Origin: Kineococcus siccus
GTDB taxonomy: Bacteria; Actinomycetota; Actinomycetes; Actinomycetales; Kineococcaceae
Assembly: GCF_009906795.1 (NCBI RefSeq)
Contig: NZ_JAAALN010000006.1
Coordinates: 1 to 48,684 of the forward strand
DNA: 48,684 nucleotides
Direction: 5' to 3'
A model generated the notes under the pieces. It did not search any database, was not told the origin of the DNA, and saw only the letters and a program-made list of their open reading frames with translations. Made by a program: the position numbers and the translations under genes. Shown here piece by piece: positions 1 through 7,628 of the stretch. Positions within the stretch are counted from its first letter, which is position 1. Every line of letters starts with the position of its first letter.

Positions 1-1391
1 ACGCTGGTCCCCCCGCTGCCGAGCAGGCTGCGCGTCAGGGTCTCCGCGTCGGAGAGCAGCTCGTCCAGGGCCGTCGCGAGGTCGGCGTCGGACACCTCCC
101 GGTCGTCGGTGGCCGCGAGCAGGACCGCGCGGCGCAGCAGCTCCTTGGTGAAGGACGCGGTCACCCCCGCGCTGCGGGCGGCCGCCGCGTCGAGGGCCGC
201 CGCGGACAGCGGCAGGTCGCGGGCGTACAGCGCCAGCAGGGACCGCCGCGCGGCCTCGTCCGGCAGCGGGACCTCCACGGCGAGGTCGACGCGGCCGGGA
301 CGCTGCGCGAGCGCCGTCTCCAGCCGGTCGGCGCGGTTGGTGGTCAGCAGGAACGCGACGTCGGCGTCACCCTCGAGGCCGTCCATGGCGTCCAGCAGCT
401 CGAACAGCAGCGGCTGCTCGCCCGGGTGCGTGCTGCGGTCCTCCGCGACGAGGTCGCAGTCCTCCAGGACGATGAGGGCCGGCTGCAGGGCGCGCGCCAG
501 GTGCGCGGCCGTCGTGACGTGCGCGAGGGCGCGGCCGGACAGCAGCACGGTCGTCGTCCCGGGCGTGCGGGACAGCAGGTGCCGCACGGTGAGCGTCTTG
601 CCCGTGCCGGGCGGGCCGTAGAGCAGGACCCCGCGCTTGAGGTGCTGGCCCGCGGCGGTCAGCCGCGCGCGCTGCGCGCCGACCCCCACGACGTGCCGGG
701 CGATGCGCTCCAGCGCGCCGGGCGGCAGCACGACGTCCCCGGCCGCGACGTCCGGGCGGCGCAGGAACGTGATGCCGCCGCTGGAGGGGTCGTAGGGGGA
801 CCCGCTGAACGAGACGACCTGCCCCCGCAGGACGCTGCGCTCGAGCATGAGCCGGCGCACCTCCTCGAGCAGGCGGGGTACGACGTCCGGGTCGGCCGCC
901 ACGACCTCCAGGCCCGGCTCGCGGCCGTACTGGCGCTGCGCGGCGCGCTGCAGCACGGCCACCGGCACCCCATCGAAGCGGAGCAGCCGCACGCCGAACG
1001 CGACCGCGCGCCGGTCGGTGTCGGGCCCCGTCGGCAGGTTGACGTGGTCGACGGCCGCGGTCGAGAAGCGGCCGTAGGTGTTGCCCAGCAGGTCGCCGAA
1101 GCTCGAGTGGTGGCGCTGGTCGCCGCCGCCGACGCCGACGACGCGCTCCCCGCCGCCCGCCTCGGCCACGACGCCCAGGGCCACGTCGGCGTCGACGAAC
1201 TGGTGCTCGAGCACGTCCTCGCGCACGACCGGCTGCTGCGTCACCGCCGTCCCCAGGTGCTCCGCGACGACGTCGGCGAGCGCGGGCTCGCCGTCGGCGG
1301 GTTCCGCCCGCGCCCGGTGGACGACCTCCTCGAGGAAGGTGCGGAAGGTCGTGACGAACTGCTGCTGCTCGGGGTCCACGGCGATCATCAT
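1..1391 (-). CDS. AAA+ family ATPase (partial, C-terminus beyond window)
   Basis: The reading frame runs leftward from ATG at 1391 (a second in-frame ATG follows directly) and is still open at base 1, so about 463 residues are visible. The N-terminal 220 or so residues resemble no family I can name. An AAA module follows: Walker A GPPGTGKT at residues 259-266, Walker B LIVLED around 307-312, sensor-1 asparagine in LLTTN near 353, and an arginine-finger motif RPGR near 365-368. This layout fits classical AAA proteins of the FtsH/CDC48/Bcs1-like group, which remodel proteins by ATP hydrolysis; the substrate is unknown. No membrane segment or zinc-protease motif is visible, so it is not FtsH. 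It is transcribed divergently from the leader peptide and flavin monooxygenases to its right. Confidence 0.85.
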   Translation of the reverse strand, partial: MMIAVDPEQQQFVTTFRTFLEEVVHRARAEPADGEPALADVVAEHLGTAVTQQPVVREDVLEHQFVDADVALGVVAEAGGGERVVGVGGGDQRHHSSFGDLLGNTYGRFSTAAVDHVNLPTGPDTDRRAVAFGVRLLRFDGVPVAVLQRAAQRQYGREPGLEVVAADPDVVPRLLEEVRRLMLERSVLRGQVVSFSGSPYDPSSGGITFLRRPDVAAGDVVLPPGALERIARHVVGVGAQRARLTAAGQHLKRGVLLYGPPGTGKTLTVRHLLSRTPGTTTVLLSGRALAHVTTAAHLARALQPALIVLEDCDLVAEDRSTHPGEQPLLFELLDAMDGLEGDADVAFLLTTNRADRLETALAQRPGRVDLAVEVPLPDEAARRSLLALYARDLPLSAAALDAAAARSAGVTASFTKELLRRAVLLAATDDREVSDADLATALDELLSDAETLTRSLLGSGGTS

Positions 1392-1474
1392 GGGGGCCCG
1401 CGCGGGCTGCGCCCAGGGGTTTCCGCCCACCGGGCGGGGGCGGCGCCGGGGCCGCGGGGACCCGACGCGTGGCC

Positions 1475-1480
1475 TAGGGT
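1475..1480 (+). promoter_or_regulatory. -10 box of a leaderless transcript
   Basis: TAGGGT lies seven bases before the GTG at 1488. In Actinobacteria a TANNNT box at this distance implies that transcription starts at or next to the start codon. No convincing -35 hexamer is seen. Confidence 0.5.
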
Positions 1481-1487
1481 CGCGCCT

Positions 1488-1592
1488 GTGGACCGCACGA
1501 GCCTGCGACTGATCCGTCGTGAGCACATCGACCTCTGCCGGGTCGGCTCGTCCTCGTGTCCGGGCTCGTCCCGGTCGCGGCTGCGCCCCTGA
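1488..1592 (+). CDS. putative cysteine-type leader peptide
   Basis: A 34-residue reading frame starting at GTG. Its core RREHIDLCRVGSSSC matches the pattern of the short actinobacterial 'putative leader peptides' (Arg-Arg/His-x-Asp-Leu-x-Arg-Val then Ser/Cys-rich) found upstream of sulfur-assimilation and organosulfur genes. It sits 118 bases before a pair of LLM-class flavin monooxygenases, several subfamilies of which release sulfur from organic compounds. The likely role is as a translated attenuator: slow decoding of its Cys codons would change downstream RNA folding and gene expression. The start is supported by a -10 box seven bases upstream (leaderless). Family resemblance is recognised by eye; the regulatory mechanism is inferred. 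Confidence 0.65.
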   Translation: MDRTSLRLIRREHIDLCRVGSSSCPGSSRSRLRP

Positions 1593-1600
1593 CCCTCGCC

Positions 1601-1683
1601 CCGGCCGCTGCAGGCCGGGCCGGGTCCCCGCGGTGCCGCGCCGGGCGGCGCCCGTCCGCACGCCGCGGCCGGGCGCCGGACCC
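1601..1683 (+). promoter_or_regulatory. GC-rich foldable leader, possible attenuator
   Basis: Between the leader peptide stop and the monooxygenase start are a 6-bp hairpin CCGGCC/GGCCGG (about 1601-1618) and a longer-range inverted repeat GGGTCC (1622-1627) / GGACCC (1678-1683). A cluster of competing stems between a leader peptide and its downstream gene is what an attenuator needs. In such GC-rich DNA stems also arise by chance. Confidence 0.35.
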
Positions 1684-1710
1684 CCGCCCGAGCGGAGCCC
1701 GAGGAGGACC

Positions 1711-2895
1711 ATGACCACCCCGACGTACGCGGTCGGCACGGCGCTGGACGGTGCGGGCGACGCCCCCGGAGCCTGGCGCCTGCCCACCGCCCCCGACCTG
1801 ACGGCCTTCGACGGCCGGGCGGCGCGCGACGCCGCGCTGCTCGCCGAGGCCGCCGGCCTGGTCTTCGCCACCCTCGACGACGCGCTCGCGCTGCCGGAGC
1901 CCGCGCCCGGCCGGCTGCGCGGCCGCCTGGACGCCCTCGCCACCGCCTGCTGGCTGGGGCCCCAGACGTCGCGCCTGGGATTGCTGCCGACGGTCACCCT
2001 CACGCACACCGAGCCCTTCCACGTCTCCACCGCGACGGCGACGCTCGACCTGGTGAGCGAGGGGCGCGCCGGGGTCGTCGTCGACGTGTCCACCGACGCC
2101 GCCTCCGCCGCCGCGATCGGCCGGCGCGCGCCCGCCCCCGCCGACCTCGTCTGGGCGCAGGCCGAGGACGTGGTCGAGGCGGTCGCCCGCCTCTGGGACA
2201 GCTGGGAGGACGACGCGGTGGTCCGCGACGTCGCCACGAGCCGGTTCGTCGACCGCGAGCGCCTGCACCACGTCGACGCACCCGTGCGCGCCGCCGACCC
2301 GGGGCCCGGCGGCCCGACGGGGGCCTTCACGGTGCGGGGGCCGTCGATCGTGCCGCGCCCGCCGCAGGGCCGGCCCGTCGTGGCCGTGCGCGTCCCGGTC
2401 GCCACGCCGGCCGGGGCGGCGCGGCTGCGCACGGCCGCCCTGCGGGCCGACCTGGTCCTGCTGACCGGCGCCGACCTGGCCGGCACGCGCGAGGCGGCGC
2501 AGCGCGTCCGGGCGGCCGCGGCCGGGCTGGGCCGCGAGGTCCGGGTGCTGGCGAGCCTGCGCGTCGTGCTCGGCGACGACGACACCGCCGCCCGGGGCCG
2601 CGCGGAGGAGCTCGACGCGCTCGGCGCGGACGGGGTGCCGGCGTTCGTCGGGACCGCCGCGGGTCTCGCCGCGCAGCTGGAGCGGACGTCCGCCGCGGTC
2701 GGCGGCTGGCTCGACGGCGTCGAGCTGCGGCCCGCAGCGCTCGCCGAGGACCTCCCCCGGATCGCCCGCGACCTCGCGCCCCGCCTGGCGGCCTCGGGGC
2801 TGCTGGCCACCGCCGGACCGGGCGCGACGCTGCGCGACCGGCTCGGGCTGGCGCGGCCGGCGAGCCGCTACGCCCGCGCGGCGGTGTCGTCGTGA
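1711..2895 (+). CDS. LLM-class flavin-dependent oxidoreductase
   Basis: A 394-residue protein of the bacterial luciferase-like (LLM) superfamily, FMNH2-dependent monooxygenases with a TIM-barrel fold. The start is ATG 1711, preceded by GAGGAGG at 1701-1707; the frame stays open upstream but lacks such a site. Residues about 80-125 (LGPQTSRLGLLPTVTLTHTE, then the LDLVSEGRAGVVVDVSTDA stretch) show the LLM pattern 'T.R.GL...V......P......A.LD..S.GR', though the usual 'GWN.VTS' is altered to VVVDVST, so it is a divergent member. The last four bases overlap the start of the next monooxygenase, indicating an operon and coupled translation. The leader peptide upstream suggests sulfur control and hence an organosulfur substrate (inference). 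It could be an accessory or heterodimer partner of its neighbour. Confidence 0.8.
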   Translation: MTTPTYAVGTALDGAGDAPGAWRLPTAPDLTAFDGRAARDAALLAEAAGLVFATLDDALALPEPAPGRLRGRLDALATACWLGPQTSRLGLLPTVTLTHTEPFHVSTATATLDLVSEGRAGVVVDVSTDAASAAAIGRRAPAPADLVWAQAEDVVEAVARLWDSWEDDAVVRDVATSRFVDRERLHHVDAPVRAADPGPGGPTGAFTVRGPSIVPRPPQGRPVVAVRVPVATPAGAARLRTAALRADLVLLTGADLAGTREAAQRVRAAAAGLGREVRVLASLRVVLGDDDTAARGRAEELDALGADGVPAFVGTAAGLAAQLERTSAAVGGWLDGVELRPAALAEDLPRIARDLAPRLAASGLLATAGPGATLRDRLGLARPASRYARAAVSS

Positions 2896-4229
2896 GCGCG
2901 CCGGCGGGCCGGCCGCTGCACCTCGCGGCCTTCTTCCAGGGCGTGAACCACACGACCGTGTGGTCGGACCCGGCGGCCGGCAGCCAGGTGGCGTTCTCGT
3001 CGTTCGCGCACATGGCCCGCACCGCCGAGCGGGGCACGTTCGACTTCTTCTTCCTGGCCGAGGGGTTGCGGCTGCGCGAGCAGAAGGGCCTGATCCACGA
3101 GCTGGACGTCGTCGGGCGGCCCGAGTCGATCGCGGTGCTGAGCGCGCTGGCGGCCGTCACGACGCACCTCGGGCTCGCCGCCACGATGAGCACGACGTTC
3201 AACGAGCCCTACGAGCTCGCGCGCCGGTTCGCGACGCTCGACCTGCTGAGCGGCGGGCGCGCGGGCTGGAACGTCGTCACGTCCTCCGACGCGTTCACGG
3301 GGGAGAACTTCCGCCGCGGCGGCTACCTCCAGCACCACGAGAGGTACTCCCGCGCAGCGGAGTTCACCGAGCTGGCGCGGGCGCTGTGGGCGTCGTGGGA
3401 GCCGGGCGCCGTGCTCGGCGACCGCGCGCTCGGGCGCTTCCTGGACGACGCCCGCGTGCACGAGGTCGTCCACTCCGGCCCGCAGTTCGACGTCCGGGCC
3501 CGCGCCACGCTGCCGCCGAGCCCGCAGGGGCGGCCCGTCGTCATCCAGGCCGGCGACTCCGAGGAGGGCCGCGACTTCGCCGCGTCCACCGCCGACGTCA
3601 TCTTCAGCCGGCACAGCACGCTCGAGGCGGGCCGGGCCTTCGTCGCCGACGTGCGCGGCCGGGCCGTGCGCTCGGGCCGCCGGGCCGGCGACGTGAAGGT
3701 CCTGCCCGCGGTGTCCTGGGTCCTCGGCGCGAGCGCGCGGGAGGCCGCCGAGCGCGCCGAGCAGATCCGCTTCCAGCAGGTCACGCCCGCCACCGCGATC
3801 GCCTTCGCCGAGCAGGTGTGGAACCGCGACCTGTCCGACTGCGACCCCGACGGCCCGCTGCCCGACGTCGAGCCCGTCGAGGGCGAGCTGCTCTCGCAGG
3901 GCCGGGCCGCGTCGCGGCGCATCGACCGCGCCGCCGTGAGCGCGCAGTGGCGGGAGCTCTCGCGCACCCGCGGCCTGACGCTGCGCGAGACGGCGGCGGA
4001 GATGTCCAGCCACCAGAGCTTCGTCGGCACCCCCGAGCAGGTCGCCGACGAGATGATCGCCTTCGTCGACGCCGACGCGTGCGACGGGTTCGTCCTCACC
4101 CCGCACCTGAACCCCCACGGCCTCGACGACTTCGTGGACGAGGTGGTGCCACTGCTGCGCGAGCGGGGACGGTTCCGCACCGAGTACACGTCGACGACGC
4201 TGCGGGGTCACCTGGGCCTGGAGGGCTGA
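2892..4229 (+). CDS. LLM-class monooxygenase, NtaA/SnaA/DszA-like
   Basis: A 445-residue flavin monooxygenase of the NtaA/SnaA/DszA/SoxA branch of the LLM superfamily, which uses FMNH2 from a separate reductase to oxidise C-N or C-S compounds. Family marks are the start HLAAFFQGVNHTTVW, SIAVLSALAAVTTHLGLAAT, the stretch STTFNEPYELARRFATLD, LSGGRAGWNVVTS (near 120-132), NFRRGG, and the late QVADEMIAF helix. Length is usual for the branch. The GTG start at 2892 overlaps the previous stop as GTGA. No flavin reductase is encoded nearby, so reduced FMN must come from elsewhere. The substrate cannot be read from sequence; the cysteine-type leader peptide upstream favours an organosulfur compound. 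It is the last host gene before the integrated element. Confidence 0.88.
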   Translation: MSAPAGRPLHLAAFFQGVNHTTVWSDPAAGSQVAFSSFAHMARTAERGTFDFFFLAEGLRLREQKGLIHELDVVGRPESIAVLSALAAVTTHLGLAATMSTTFNEPYELARRFATLDLLSGGRAGWNVVTSSDAFTGENFRRGGYLQHHERYSRAAEFTELARALWASWEPGAVLGDRALGRFLDDARVHEVVHSGPQFDVRARATLPPSPQGRPVVIQAGDSEEGRDFAASTADVIFSRHSTLEAGRAFVADVRGRAVRSGRRAGDVKVLPAVSWVLGASAREAAERAEQIRFQQVTPATAIAFAEQVWNRDLSDCDPDGPLPDVEPVEGELLSQGRAASRRIDRAAVSAQWRELSRTRGLTLRETAAEMSSHQSFVGTPEQVADEMIAFVDADACDGFVLTPHLNPHGLDDFVDEVVPLLRERGRFRTEYTSTTLRGHLGLEG

Positions 4230-4235
4230 CCGGGG

Positions 4236-4266
4236 CGCCGCGACGCGTCCGCCGGGGACGCGGCGG
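4236..4266 (+). terminator. possible terminator hairpin after the monooxygenase operon
   Basis: CGCGTCC (4244-4250) pairs with GGACGCG (4256-4262) over a five-base loop and can be extended with flanking GC bases. There is no T-run, common for actinobacterial terminators. It lies just after the stop at 4229 and just before the attachment repeat. Confidence 0.4.
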
Positions 4267-4277
4267 CCGGACGGGAC

Positions 4278-4305
4278 GGGTGGACGAGCCGGCCTGTAAG
4301 CCGGA
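4278..4305. repeat. left attachment site (copy of rnpB 3' end)
   Basis: A 28-base exact match to 20340-20367. It corresponds to the 3' strand of the P1 stem of RNase P RNA plus adjacent bases, read on the minus strand. Flanks differ immediately: base 4277 is C versus G at 20339, and base 4306 is G versus T at 20368. Confidence 0.92.
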
Positions 4306-4325
4306 GACCGTTCACGCCGAGGCCG

Positions 4326-4366
4326 TGACCTGCGGTGATACAGGACTGCATCGTGCTGACCTGCGG
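4326..4366 (+). promoter_or_regulatory. paired TGACCTGCGG sites next to the left att
   Basis: TGACCTGCGG occurs at 4326-4335 and again at 4357-4366, 31 bases apart (about three helical turns), beginning 21 bases inside the left repeat. A third copy, inverted, lies at 20321-20330 next to the right repeat. The arrangement is typical of arm-type sites for a tyrosine integrase or of excisionase sites. Function is inferred. Confidence 0.5.
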
Positions 4367-4414
4367 TTTCACTTGTCGACGCTTGCCGTCTGTTGGTGGT
4401 GCTAGTCGCTCTCC

Positions 4415-4435
4415 ACTGGACCAGAACTGGACCAG
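4415..4435 (+). repeat. tandem ACTGGACCAG motif near left end
   Basis: ACTGGACCAG is present twice (4415-4424 and 4426-4435), separated by one base. A near copy, ACTGGACCAGGACTGGAC, is at 20279-20296 near the right end, inside the 3' end of the integrase gene; 17 of 18 bases match. It may be a second class of recombination-protein binding site. Confidence 0.4.
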
Positions 4436-4561
4436 CTAGCGGCGCCTGATGCACACCACATGCACCTTGCATCAACTCGTGTGCGTTGACCGCGGGCAAG
4501 GCGACCGACAAGGTGCCCCCGATCACAGGAACCTGCCGGTACCCCTAGACGGAGGACGACC

Positions 4562-4967
4562 GTCACCATCCTCGACGTCGAGACGTGCCAGCACGACGAG
4601 CCCGCCGCCCCGGCCTGGCGACCACGACAATCCCCCGCGACGGCTCGGCCGCTTACCTTGAGGACGAGGTCGTCGAGTGGCGTCACCGCTGCGAGCCCAC
4701 CATCCCGGCCGGCTCTCACCTCGCCCCAGACGCTCGCGCGGTCTGGGTGACTCAGGAAGCGCAGGAGCACGCCCCTCGCAGCTGTCGGGCCGAGGGCGCG
4801 GTGGCCGGTGCCCACTGGAGCGTCGACCCGCTCACGCTCTGCCTCGGCGGCTCGAGGAGCCTGGTGGGGACGTGGTCCTGACCCTAGCCCAGGCCCACGC
4901 GCTGCACGCCGCGCTCGGTCAGGCGCTGGCCGTCACGGTCGGAACGGCCGGCGGCCGCACCCGCTGA
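4562..4967 (+). pseudogene. decayed small reading frame
   Basis: A good ribosome site (GGAGGAC, 4551-4557) is followed by GTC, not GTG, at 4562. From there coding-like sequence appears in three frames in turn: first VTILDVETCQHDEPAAPAW, then EDEVVEWRHRCEPTIPAG through VTQEAQEHAPRSC in the next frame, then LEEPGGDVVLTLAQAHALHA to a stop at 4965-4967. Each part has the high third-position GC expected of a gene, so the simplest reading is one small gene broken by two frameshifts (near 4610 and 4850) and a lost start. Sequencing error could give the same picture. The rest of 4306-4978 holds the att arm motifs and no other gene I can support. Confidence 0.35.
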
Positions 4968-4978
4968 CGAGAACCTCG

Positions 4979-5311
4979 TCAGCGGACGAGGCAGTCGGGT
5001 GCGGCGGCGCGCTTCTCCTCGAGCCAGACGAGGAAGTCGTCGGTCGGGGGATGCCGGGTGACGACGGCTCGGCAGCGCAGCCGCTCCGGGGTCGACTGGA
5101 GCACTTCGGCGACCTCGTGGGTCGCGCCGCGCAGGCTGGTCAAGACGATGCCGAACCCGCGGGGCTCGTCGCCCCAGCCGAGGTCGAGGAGGTCGGCGCG
5201 CTGGTCGCCGCGCAGGCGCGCCCACCAGGCCTCCCAGTCCTGCCCGTCCCACCAGTCGTCGGGGTGTCCATGTAGGAGCGGTGCCACGTCCTGCAGCATG
5301 GCCGCCGGCAC
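4979..5311 (-). CDS. small Trp-rich acidic protein, unknown function
   Basis: About 110 residues from GTG 5311, or about 106 from ATG 5299; the ribosome site does not decide. The protein contains DDWWDGQDWEAWWARLRGDQ and DLGWGDEPRGFGIVLTSLRG, a composition and codon use of a real gene, but I recognise no family. It may be one of the small accessory proteins common at the ends of actinobacterial prophages and satellites. It is divergent from the small gene starting at 5386. Confidence 0.5.
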   Translation of the reverse strand: MPAAMLQDVAPLLHGHPDDWWDGQDWEAWWARLRGDQRADLLDLGWGDEPRGFGIVLTSLRGATHEVAEVLQSTPERLRCRAVVTRHPPTDDFLVWLEEKRAAAPDCLVR

Positions 5312-5385
5312 CGACAAGCCCGTCGAGCTGGACGTTGCCCGGACGGGCGATAGCGGGAGCGGCCGCGCCTGCCGATGAAGACGAC

Positions 5386-5622
5386 GTGCCCCACCTGGAC
5401 CGTCCCCTGTCGCAGGCAAGCCGTCACGCCCGCACCGCGGCCTACGCCCACCGCAGCTCCGCTCCTTGGACGCTGGAGGAAGACGCCGAGCTCGCGGCCT
5501 GCCACGACGACCAGGCCCTAGAGGACTTCGCGCTGCGCTGGTCACGGGGCTTCCGTGCCGTCGAGCAGCGGCGGCGCCGGCCCCGGTCAACCATCAAACG
5601 CACGGGCAATGGCTGGCTCTGA
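5386..5622 (+). CDS. small protein with Myb/SANT-like helix pattern
   Basis: About 78 residues from GTG 5386. The core APWTLEEDAELAACHDDQAL, then EDFALRWSRGFRAVEQRRRR, resembles Myb/SANT-like or GcrA-like DNA-binding modules ('WT.EED..L......L...LGRS..AV..R'). The C-terminus is basic. The start is uncertain because no clear ribosome site precedes it. A role in DNA binding is inference from a short motif. Confidence 0.45.
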   Translation: MPHLDRPLSQASRHARTAAYAHRSSAPWTLEEDAELAACHDDQALEDFALRWSRGFRAVEQRRRRPRSTIKRTGNGWL

Positions 5623-5685
5623 CACTTAGTCGGGCGCGCCACCATCTCCGTCGGCTACGACTTGATGGGTCGTCCAACCGAACCC

Positions 5686-5714
5686 TTGTTCGAGGAGGTG
5701 AGCGGTGGTATATT
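5686..5714 (+). promoter_or_regulatory. promoter with -35, 17-base spacer and -10
   Basis: TTGTTC (5686-5691) and TATATT (5709-5714) are separated by exactly 17 bases, and the -10 box ends seven bases before ATG 5722. This is a good vegetative-type promoter giving a leaderless mRNA. Its AT content stands out in this high-GC DNA. Confidence 0.7.
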
Positions 5715-5721
5715 CCCTGGT

Positions 5722-6351
5722 ATGACATCGCGCCCCGGATCGCAGGAGGTCCTCGACGACCTCGGCGACAAGATCGTGATCGGCCTCGCTACAGCGCTCA
5801 GGGATGCCCGCGAGGACCTGGGTGTGTATCGCGCCGCCCACCCGGGCTGGGTGGCGGATGCCACCAAGCGAGGCCTCGCGAACTGGCTGCACGATCGAAT
5901 CATCGCCCACTGCCGCCGGGAGCTCGAAGACGTCAGCGGGCTTACGGTGGCCCACCGCGAGCCCTTCACCGACATCACCGTGGGCCTGCGGTACCGCATC
6001 CGCGTCAAGAAGCACTCCAAGATCGGTCTGGTGGCGACGTACCCGACTCGGGGAGCGCTGGCCTTCTTCGAGCAGTCAGCGACGCTGTTCAGCGAGATCG
6101 GCCTCGACGAGGTCCGGCTCTGCGTGGGCTACGAGTGGGACGCCGACATGGCCACCATGGGTCAAACTGTCCTGTCCTTGCATGATGGGTATGGCGAACC
6201 GCCGATCTGGATCATTGAACTGCCCGCCGCTCCGCCGCAGGCCGGTACCGCTCCCGTGAGCACCGCCCCGCCGGCACCCGTGCCGGGCCTCCCCACTGTC
6301 ATCGTTTCGCCGAACATCGGCGACAACCGCAAGGAGAACGAAGAAGAATGA
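5722..6351 (+). CDS. unknown protein coupled to XRE-ImmA/IrrE protease (toxin or sensor candidate)
   Basis: A 209-residue protein without a family I recognise. The N-terminal two thirds look globular (VIGLATALRDAREDLGVYRA, then KRGLANWLHDRIIAHCRREL, a beta-rich stretch TVGLRYRIRVKKHSKIGLVA, then LFSEIGLDEVRLCVGYEWD). A Pro/Ala-rich linker (about 175-195) and a charged tail ending KENEEE follow. Start ATG 5722 is chosen because a complete promoter ends seven bases before it; the frame is open further upstream. The stop overlaps the next ATG (ATGA), so the two are translated together. Pairing with a XRE-ImmA/IrrE fusion suggests the protease regulates or cleaves this protein or a repressor, as in toxin-antitoxin-like modules. 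This is inference. Confidence 0.75.
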   Translation: MTSRPGSQEVLDDLGDKIVIGLATALRDAREDLGVYRAAHPGWVADATKRGLANWLHDRIIAHCRRELEDVSGLTVAHREPFTDITVGLRYRIRVKKHSKIGLVATYPTRGALAFFEQSATLFSEIGLDEVRLCVGYEWDADMATMGQTVLSLHDGYGEPPIWIIELPAAPPQAGTAPVSTAPPAPVPGLPTVIVSPNIGDNRKENEEE

Positions 6352-7397
6352 GCAAGCTCGGCGTAGTCATCGAGACGACTCGCCGGGCACGAGGACTCAC
6401 CCAGGCAGAACTGGCAGAAGGTGCCGGGGTTACACAGGCCGCGCTCTCACGATGGGAGAACGACCTCCGTGAGCCTGACGCGGACAACCTTGACCAGTTG
6501 GCCAAAGCACTTGGTGTGACTCCTCGCTTCCTGGCGTACGCAGGCCGCCCTGAAGCCGCTATGGCTGTCGATGCACATATGCGTCGACGCCAGACGGCGA
6601 AGCCCACGGTTTGGCGGCAGCTCGAAGCAGAGCTCAACGTGTTACGGATGCACGCGAGCTTGATCTTCGAGGAAGTGCATCTGCAATCGCAGATGAGGAT
6701 CCCTACGTTCGACCCCATCGAGGTGAGGGCGTCCGACGCTGCGCGGCTCACGCGAATGCAGTGGAGGATGCCTGTTGGTCCGGTGAGGAATGTAGTGCGG
6801 TGGCTGGAAGCTGCAGGCTGCCTTGTCATTGAGCGTGACTTCGGAAACTCCCGCGTGGACGGACTGTCGCAATGGGTTTCCGACACACCAGTGATCTTCA
6901 TGAATAGCTCAGTCCCCACGGACCGCAAGCGGTTGACGATGGCGCACGAACTCGGGCACCTCGTGCTGCATCACGAAGAGATGACTCCATCCTTGGAAGA
7001 TGAGGCGAATGAGTTCGCCGCTGAATTTCTGATGCCGATGGAAGTCATCCGACCCCAGCTACGGTCGTTGAAGATTGCTCGTCTTGGTGACTTGAAGCGC
7101 GAATGGGGAGTCTCAATGCAAGCCTTAGTGGAGCGGGCATACCGAGACGACTTGATGACCAAGGAAGCGCGAACAAACTTCTACAAAACCATGTCCATCC
7201 GCGGATGGCGGACGGTGGAACCGTTTAGTGACGAACTACCGCCGGAAGAGCCAGAGTTGCCCGCCTACATCGGCAAACTACTGATTGAGCGTGGCCTGAC
7301 TCCAGATGACGTCGCTCAGATGGCAGGGTTCGATAGTGCTCGCAACAACGTGCTCCTGCCGATCTCGACTGCGACGCGTCATATGCGCTTGGTCTGA
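6348..7397 (+). CDS. XRE-family regulator fused to ImmA/IrrE zinc peptidase
   Basis: A 349-residue protein. Residues 4-60 form a Cro/CI-type helix-turn-helix (TRRARGLTQAELAEGAGVTQ and following WEN). An ImmA/IrrE (COG2856) peptidase domain follows, with HELGH at 200-204 and the downstream ligand in EANEFAAEF near 219-226, so the zinc site looks intact. The C-terminal 60 or so residues include a second short LTPDDVAQMAGF helix motif. Such fusions bind DNA and cleave a partner or repressor; they occur in mobile-element regulators and toxin-antitoxin-like pairs. Overlap with the upstream gene as ATGA marks a two-gene operon. It lies away from the element's own repressor and integrase, so it is more likely cargo than the master switch. 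Confidence 0.88.
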   Translation: MSKLGVVIETTRRARGLTQAELAEGAGVTQAALSRWENDLREPDADNLDQLAKALGVTPRFLAYAGRPEAAMAVDAHMRRRQTAKPTVWRQLEAELNVLRMHASLIFEEVHLQSQMRIPTFDPIEVRASDAARLTRMQWRMPVGPVRNVVRWLEAAGCLVIERDFGNSRVDGLSQWVSDTPVIFMNSSVPTDRKRLTMAHELGHLVLHHEEMTPSLEDEANEFAAEFLMPMEVIRPQLRSLKIARLGDLKREWGVSMQALVERAYRDDLMTKEARTNFYKTMSIRGWRTVEPFSDELPPEEPELPAYIGKLLIERGLTPDDVAQMAGFDSARNNVLLPISTATRHMRLV

Positions 7398-7628
7398 GGC
7401 TCGTCGACTCCGGCCGCAACATCTGGTGAGGCTACCCGCCAATTAGTCGTGATCAGTCGTGCTTTCCGCTCATCAGCTGACAACCGAGCGGACACCACCC
7501 GGGGCACCGTTTGGGCCCCGTCGCGAGTAGGCGGACCAACCACGTGACTGCGTGGGCTGAGCGGGGCATGCCCAAGTCGCTCGGCGCTATCAGCGACTAC
7601 TGACCCCGCCTATGCCAGGACTGTCAGG

